From Leptobrachium leishanense (taxonomy: Eukaryota; Chordata; Amphibia; Anura; Megophryidae), in contig CM019071.1 of NCBI GenBank assembly GCA_009667805.1, positions 51,040,101 to 51,104,100 on the forward strand: a stretch of 64,000 bases of DNA, given 5' to 3'. The position numbers and the translations under genes are program-made. Shown here one piece after another: positions 56,699-64,000 of the stretch. The notes below the pieces were generated by a model. That model did no database searches. It saw only the letters and a program-made list of their open reading frames with translations, and was not told where the DNA came from. How positions within the stretch are numbered: position 1 is the stretch's first letter; each line of letters starts with the position of its first letter.

Positions 56699-57983
56699 TG
56701 CACCTCTCGTGCAATGATGACGTCCTTGGCAATCAGCACTGGCCTCCCTTTCTGGGTGAGAGCAGGCTGATTTGCATATGGAAAATTCATCCCTGTAATG
56801 GCACAATCAAGCTAAAACCTTGTTTGTGAGACCTGAGCGGGCACCCACCGTAGAGCAGGCCATTGTGCTGTTGCTCGTTCTCAGGACCCTCACAAACACC
56901 CCCTTGTTTCTCACTTTAAATAGCTGCATTGCTTATGTCAATTCCCTTGAAACAACTTCCGGGTAATTAATCTTAATTAGCGGAGCTATACAAAAAGCAT
57001 AAAAAACATAAAATATAGCTCAATACATATGATTAATGAAGTGTCATTACAATGCATATCATCTAATATCCTTAAAAAAAAGACATCATAAGTAAGATAA
57101 AAACACAGAAGTAAAACTTAGTAGGTCAGAACGATGTACACGGTAATTAATTCAAACCAGTGAAAAGAGTACGTATTCCTGAGGTCTATCTACCAACTCA
57201 GAATACACGAACTGATGGTGATACATGGAGAATATTCATATATTATAGCGAGATGGATGAGGTAGGAGAAAAGGGACAGGTCTAGTTATCAAAAGCGCAT
57301 CCCATATAACCGGGTTCCATAAAGTGCAATTAAATGTGGACAGTCCAAGCGCACATTAGTCATTAACCCTACACATTCTGAGTAGATGAATTAGTGGGGT
57401 AAAGTGAGCATAGATCTAAAGGCACTTTAAGCACTTCGATCATACTGGTATAGTTCGATGCGTGGAGAATAAGAGGACCATAAAGGGCATAGTTTAAATG
57501 TCAAAGGTGTATCACATATAACCAGGTTCTACAGAGTGCGATTAAGTGTGAATAGTCCAAGTGCACATTGGTCATTAACCCTGCACATTCTGAGTAGATG
57601 GATTAATACAATGAAGTGAATATAGGTCTAAATGCACTTAAATGCTTCGACAATAAAAGAATAGTTCGATGCGTGGAAGATAAGCGAACCATAAAGGACA
57701 TAGTTTAAATGGAAAGCGTCCTGATATTACAAAAACCCCAAAATAGAGGAAAAAGAGAGAGAAAGGAGAAGACTGCACATATTATATCGCATACAATTCT
57801 CATGAGAATGTAATACAATAAATCACACAAAATATCAAGAAATTAACTGATATGTACAACGCTTAAAATCTAGCTTGTATGTTATACTTAAAGATCTACA
57901 CCACATAAAAATCAGAGCAGTCGACCAATATGGTGTAAGATCCTAGTGGGAGCTAAACATACAGGGGGATATAATCAGATAGA
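56699..57983. other. Unassigned AT-rich sequence with a diverged direct repeat
   Basis: Blocks such as 'cacattctgagtagatg' (57373 and 57585), 'tagttcgatgcgtgga' (57451 and 57661) and 'cataaccaggttc' recur about 210 bp apart. This is a tandem duplication, probably part of the PLE-like element's tail. No coding sequence. Confidence 0.45.
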
Positions 57984-58492
57984 TGAAAAATTTGAATTTT
58001 AAGCAAACCACAACAAATTCCCTATTATAATTACCATTTATGAAATTTCAATAAACCTTTTCCAAGTTTCCTCTCATATATCAAAATTGAAATCAGATGC
58101 TGCGCTATGCCATGGCGAGAGACACCAAAATCATCCACAAAGCAATGCAGCGTCAGTCATGTCTAAATATAAAGTCATAGACAGGTTATTTTATTCGATT
58201 TCAAAGAACTTCTAGCCAATCAGCATACAGATACATTTCTATGTCAAAGTTTAACCACACGGTTTAACAAACACTTATTACCTTATATGGTTTACAAGAA
58301 ATCTTTTACCTATCTCCCTGCTTCTGCACACATTTTCCTGCACTAAACATAACAGGAAGTCGTCACATCCTCTTATCCTACAGAAGGAACAACTGTCTAT
58401 GCAGAATTAAAAGAAACATAATGAAGGGGGGGATTTCACAGTCCATTTTATATTTTATACAGGAAATTAAAATCTAACAATTCTTTCCTTTG

Positions 58493-61400
58493 ATCACATA
58501 TCACTTGTGATCATCTAAAAGATAAACCAAACCTAGGCAATTAAACTAATTATACCTGGGCTACAGTGTCCTCGAGTAATACCTTTACAATATACGAAAG
58601 GGGTTCCCCAAGGAGGCCCTTTATGAGCATAAAATACACTTATCTATCTAGATTCACTCTTCTAGCGAACCACACTTGGAGCGTAGGCAAAAATACCTTA
58701 TCTAGACATTAAATAACTATTTATTCCCATTTCCCAAAATATAGGTCACAGAGCAAGAAAAATATAATAACTTGAATGTAAGTTCATTTATCTAATAAAT
58801 CAAGATGAGTCAGATCTTTATCTGTGTGTTTTCCTATGTTCAGCTTCACTCCACAAAACGCACACACACCTGCATTCACACACACACTCAAGAAATACAT
58901 TCTCATTTTCACAAATCCAATCCTTTCTCACACTTATCTAGGGGATTAAATAAAAAAAAATATTCCATAATCTAATGCCGTAGTCCAAAGTGCGAGATCA
59001 AGGTTTGGTCTTTTTCAACATCCCAGTTTGAGACACATAATCATTGAATGTCATCAGAGCTCCCACCATAGGGACTCCTGAACAAGCTGTTTCTTTGCGC
59101 TGGTTGCTTATTATCTGTGACCTTTGACCTTGACACAAAATGTCCATGATTCGTTCCATATGCAGTCATTGTGACTGTCAGATTTCTTGATGATGTGATA
59201 CCGTTTCAGCAACAATAAAGAAAATAAAAAAGAAAAGAAAATATGGTATACCCCGCTAATCATATACATCCATTCATTCATTGTCACTCTCAAGTGCACG
59301 AAAACAATAAAAATGTTAAGTTACACAAGAAGAGAGACAGATAATAAATTTTAAAATTTCCCCACAAAGCCTATGGGCCTCATTTAACAAAAAAAGATCA
59401 TTCTACATCTGACTCAATGCATTTAGAGTAAAAAATATATATACACAACTTTGGCTCAAAAAGGAAATAGCCGAAGTGCATATTCCACCCATTTAAATAT
59501 CAAAAAATATTTAATTACTATCCTATTCAGTCTTGTTCAGTGTTTTGAAACAAACCTGGTGTTTATAAAACACACCAATCCTCAAATATAATCCAAAAAC
59601 TAAAAACAATTTTAATTTTACTGAATTAAAACTTTCCGTTTACCACTATATATGTCATGAAACGTACTTATGCAAATGCATAAAATTATATGTTCCTAAA
59701 TACATTAATTAACTCTAATTTTAATTGGATGTGATCTTCAATAATCCTAAATGTGTCAGGGAATTTGAACAATATTGATTGTAACCGAACAACAAAATAA
59801 AATATAAAATAATAAAAGACACAAAATAATTATCACTTAGACAACACAAAGATATTCCATCAGCATATAAAAATACATTATCTTCCCTCTTTCTTTGTCT
59901 TCTGCCTTATTGGTTGAAAATAACTGTTTTGTAAAACTGACATGTCTTAAGTTTTATTTCCAAATCAATGAAATTCTTTAATCGCATGATTTATTGATGA
60001 GTTGTTGATAAAGTAGAATGCTTTATTGCCTGGTGTCTGATAATTCCTTATTATCCGGTTGATGTAACATTGCAATGTAAAATGATAATGTGTTTGAGTA
60101 AATTTCCTTCAATTCCAACAGCTTTATCAATATTGGTATTCAATAATCTTCCATCTAGCTTGATCAAAGTTGGCATGCATGGGTAATTTTCACCTACAGT
60201 AAAAAACTTGGAAAAAAATGTATTATTAACCTGTCAAAAACTTTAAAATTTATATGGTTAAAATACTTTTAAAATGGAGAAAAGAAAAATGGACACAAAG
60301 AAAAAAGGAGTGGTCATGAGAGAGAGAAAATGGAGGAGCTAGGAGAAAAATGTGAAAACTGTTTTTTTTACTTTTACAACAGTCACCAATTTTCTTAAAA
60401 TGCTCTTCAATTCAAATAAAAAAAACACATAACAAAAATATCATAAACTGGGAAAGAAAGTATAGAAGGGCATGTTAAAACTTGACGTGTTAACTAGCAC
60501 AAAGTTCTCAGAGGAAACTCAGAGAAAAAGATTCTTAAAAACATCTAAAACAACAATCTTTATTAAGGATATTGGGTAAAAACAAACATTCAACCTGAGG
60601 TGTTTGTGCAGCTATTTTACAGCCTGTTTTATTCCCTCCAAGAAAATTCAATGGGGGCACAGTCATACGTTGTTGCACTTCACACCAAAAGACAAAAACA
60701 TCAGACAGCAAAAAATAAAACTAGACATATGGCTACCAATGCAGAAAAACAATACTCAAGATACCAAACTACAACCTTCCATCTCCCTTAGTCAACAACA
60801 ACAAAAAACACCTTCTCTCACCTGAAATCCACCTAATTTCCTTTGTACAGTGCTACAAAAACTGTAGGCGCTTTCCATTAAACTTTCACTCAAATCCTTC
60901 AGCTTTATATCACTTCATCCTCTTAGAGTGTAAGCAATTAAACATGACCTCTTTGCTTACTGTATTATGATGAACCTACATATATATTCCATTATACAAG
61001 TTACAAAACCTGTAAATGACCTCAGTCAGCCATTTTGGTAAAACATATAACCTATATTAAGGTGTGGTCAATCCCTTTGTGCTGGACTCAAACAAAGACC
61101 AGAGGAAAATAACCAACCACGCCTCTTTTGGGAAAATTTATAATTTATATTAAGGCAGATTAACGACGCCCATCACCTTGATACACTAGTTTTATATATA
61201 TATATATCATACATCAAGTTATATCATCTATTTACAGTAAATCCAGCTCCCATAATTACGTTTTTATTCCACATCTGTCTCCATAAAATCTTGGAATCAT
61301 CCCAGGCATCCAATACGCTATATACCAAATAAAATACACATTTGAATCACACGAAAATACCCAGCACAAACTGCTACAATCACAACTTAAAAATAAAGAT

Positions 61401-62347
61401 AGAAAACTTTTCCTACAAAATTTTATGAGAAGAGAAAAAATAAATAAATTAGCAAGCACGATTGAAAGGTGCTTTTGTCTCCATTTCCTGTCTGTTTTTT
61501 TTTTTACTTGAGGCAAAGCAGTAAAAACACATACGAAGCAACCTGCGGTAAAAAAGGCAGTCCCTATACATGAATTGCATATGAAAAAACACAATATCAG
61601 AACTAGGAAATACAAAACATCAAAGATAAACCCATACATTAATAGTTAGTAATGACAACCATTTAAATAAACAAACGTAATCAAAGGCAAGAAACAAAAA
61701 TAATTTTTTTTTTAACAAAAACAAACGTGAAATCTGAAAAGAAAAAACTATTTGCAAATCCTTTAGAATCAGTTAAATTATAAAATAAGACACTGCGAAC
61801 ATAAAGCAACGCAAAAACTAAAAAATAAATAACAAAAAAAATGGCAAGAATGCAAAAGAAAAATTGCTCTCAATGGAAGCAACGCTATTTTTTTTCTATC
61901 TTGCTATATTAAAAGAAACCGGACCTAATCAATTAAAATAAAATGCTCACATTTACAAGCAGAAATGGACGTGCCAGAAACTCCAGAACACAAAGGAGCT
62001 ACACTATGGGCACAAAGACAAACACATTTACTCAACGCTAGAAACATCTTTCAGTTTCCCGGGTGAGTGACATAACGAATACTCAGCACTAGAATTTATC
62101 AGGGTACATCAACATAATGAGTGAGTCACCGCTCATTAACAGTTCTCTATCAGTTGAGTTAAGATAAACAAACAAGAAACAAAGAAAAACAAACAGAGCA
62201 TCCTACAACAACACAGTGGCTCTCACAGGCAGTCTCCCCATGGAAGCAAAGATTCTTTTATCTATATAGGCAATTGTTTAACATGAAATAAATCATATCA
62301 GACAATTGAATTATTAAATCCCATTCTGGCACCAACTAAAAAAATTA
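58493..62347. other. Interior of the decayed LTR element
   Basis: Long AT-rich stretch with only short open frames (for example 61639-61256, minus, Cys/Phe-rich, no domain). Nothing coding supported. Confidence 0.5.
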
Positions 62348-62430
62348 GAATTTTAAGCAAACAAAAACAAATTCCCTGTTATTATTACCATTTATGAAAT
62401 TTCAATGAACCTTTTCCAAGTGTCCTCTCA

Positions 62431-63097
62431 AATCAAATCAAATCAAAATAAGCTTTATTGGCAGGACCAAATACATTTTAGTATTGCCAAAGAATATGGG
62501 GAGAGGGGGGGTAGTGGGACATATATATGGGGGGAATGGGCAAGTCCATGGACATTATCAGGGGTAAGGGATAATGTGAAAGGGGATGGGGGCGAGTCCG
62601 TGTTGGGGATTTATAAGTCCAGGATCTCTCATGTTCCTCTCAGTCTGTGACATTCTGCGACGTATTGGGCAGATATTTTCACCGCTGGCTCCTCTTCTCC
62701 CAGTATGATGTGGAGTTTCCTCATCTCTTCTATAGAGGTGAAGTCCGGGATGAGAGCGCAGAGTCTCTGGAAGTGAGTTTACCTCAGTGCTGAGTACTTG
62801 GGGCACTGTAGGAGGAAGTGGACCTCATCTTCCAGGGCCTCCTGGTCACAATGCTGGCACAGTCTATTCTCCCTGGGCTTGTAGGTCTGTCTATGCCGCC
62901 CTGATTCAATTTCCAGGCTGTGGGCGCTCAGTCTGTACCGGCTCAGGATCTGCCTGTCCTTGGGGTCTTGTAGTACCTCCAGGTATGGGGCCAGTTTGTA
63001 TTCCCTCTGTAAGGATTGGTAAATGGTGAGTTTCTTGGAGTTTGCTATATCATGTCTCCATTCTCTAATATAGTTTCCCTGGAATCGTTAATTAGGG
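62431..63097 (-). mobile_element. LINE 3' fragment inserted in the LTR
   Basis: It is flanked by 'cctctca' on both sides (62424-62430, 63098-63104). On the minus strand it ends in 'TGATT' repeats, typical of a LINE tail without poly(A). Upstream, the minus frame around 62900-62790 reads 'CQHCDQEALEDEVHFLLQC', a Cys/His motif as found at the C-terminus of many LINE polymerases. It is 5'-truncated. Confidence 0.7.
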
Positions 63098-63510
63098 CCT
63101 CTCATATATCAAAATTGAAATCAGATGCTGCGCTACGCCATGGCGAGAGACACCAAAATCAGCCACAAAGCAATGCAGCATCAGTCATGTTTAAATATAA
63201 TTTCCTAGACAGACTATTTTATTAGATTTCAAAGAACTTCTAGCCAATCAGCATACAGATACATTTCTATGTCAAAGTTTAACCACACGGTTTAACAAAC
63301 ACTTATTACCTTATATGGTTTACAAGAAATCTTTTTCCTATCTCCCTGCATCTGCGCACATTTTCCTGCACTAAACATAACAGGAAGTCGTCAGATCCTC
63401 TTATCCTACAGAAGGAACAACTGTCTATGCAGAATTAAAAGAAACATAATGAAGGGGGGATTTCACAGCCCATTTTATATAGGAAATTAAAATCTAACAA
63501 TTCTTTCCTT

Positions 63511-64000
63511 AGCACCAAATGATACAATGTTATGGTAGAGGATACCATGAGTATGTAATGACATGTATGATACAATCCTTAAAGCGTGATATGAGGGATA
63601 AGGCCAGGGTCAGACGAACGCATTTCTGACGTCCAGCGTCAAAACGTACGTTAGTGCGTGCGAACGCATTTTTTCACGGAATACGCGAAAGCGGTCAGAC
63701 GATGCGCAATTCTGGACGTATTTCATGACGGAGCTGTAAAAAAAAATAGAAAAATCCGATGAATCGAATTAATTGATGAATGAAAAATACGGGGTAGGGT
63801 TATAAAAAGCCATTTTGGGTATGGTGGCGTGTTTCAAAGATGGATCCAGTACAAGTCTTTGTGTTTGCTGCAAAACATGACATCGCTGCCAGTCACCTGA
63901 CATGAGTGCATCATGTCTGTAGTCACATGCCCACTGTCACATGCATACACACACACACACACAGGCATCACATCACACATACATAATCATAAATGACTCC
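63511..64000. other. Unassigned flank with a CpG-rich block and a CA microsatellite
   Basis: 63605-63730 is CpG-rich ('gaacgcatttctgacg', 'gtgcgtgcgaacgcat') and may be a DNA-transposon end beginning 'ccagggtcagacgaacg'. A (AC)n run lies at about 63945-63962. No gene recognised. Confidence 0.4.

Larger units (their letters stand above)
57984..63510 (-). mobile_element. Decayed LTR retroelement, non-coding interior
   Basis: Two direct copies of about 500 bp (57994-58492, and 62348-63510 less an insertion) share 'gaattttaagcaaac' at one end and 'aatctaacaattctttcctt' at the other. On the minus strand 'TTGGTGCCAGAATGGGA' (about 62321-62338) sits next to the upstream copy, like a primer-binding site. 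'AAAGGAAAGAAT' precedes the downstream copy, like a polypurine tract. The 3.85-kb interior is A-rich on the plus strand, with no gag, pol or env similarity I can recognise. It may be an old endogenous-retrovirus-like or similar LTR element; exact ends and class are uncertain. Confidence 0.55.

Overview
The window looks like a repeat-rich vertebrate nuclear chromosome, most likely amphibian (anuran). This rests on the mix of element families: Tc1/mariner, hAT, an L1-superfamily LINE, a Jockey-superclade LINE tail, short gypsy-like LTR elements, and Penelope-like elements (PLEs) with hammerhead ribozymes. There are no bacterial or plasmid features. The species assignment is inference.

The only host gene I can support is a plus-strand, single-pass, mucin-like membrane protein. 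Its main exon (7508-19169, about 11.7 kb) is almost entirely a 33-bp tandem repeat encoding EPEAPTTAAAA, with roughly 350 units. The exon starts and ends in phase 1. A 95-nt exon (19268-19362) encodes a transmembrane helix and takes phase 1 to phase 0. A phase-0 terminal exon (46503-46610) would give the cytoplasmic tail, with a plausible poly(A) signal at 48502. The signal-peptide exon was not found and may lie upstream of the window. If the tail exon is right, the 27-kb intron between is packed with nested transposons.

Region by region. 1-1030: a ~77-bp tandem repeat split by a minus-strand LINE fragment. 1367-6594: a large imperfect inverted repeat with hammerhead motifs in its arms, hosting a solo LTR (5-bp target duplication) and a Tc1 element with 222-bp TIRs. 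7027-7503: half of an 'agggttattcaaagag' MITE abutting the mucin exon. 20185-23075: AT-rich direct repeats. 23214-33865: a hAT element (8-bp duplication) containing a gag-only LTR retrotransposon, 23663-31750 (5-bp duplication), whose LTR holds a Penelope-like element, 24085-28845 (14-bp duplication). The hAT also carries 20-bp and ~29-bp tandem repeats. About 35918-44470: a hammerhead-bearing PLE-like repeat interrupted by a nearly full-length L1. 45152-56700: more MITEs, two more solo LTRs of the same family, a ~56-bp tandem array and two more hammerheads. 57984-63510: a decayed LTR retroelement with no recognisable coding region.

The most unusual content is the giant repeat exon, whose repeat is open in all six frames, and nine hammerhead-ribozyme-like motifs in 64 kb. 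Several of these have a complete core, pairing stems, and in one case a compensatory base pair. Hammerheads in PLEs are established knowledge; their density and arrangement here deserve a check.
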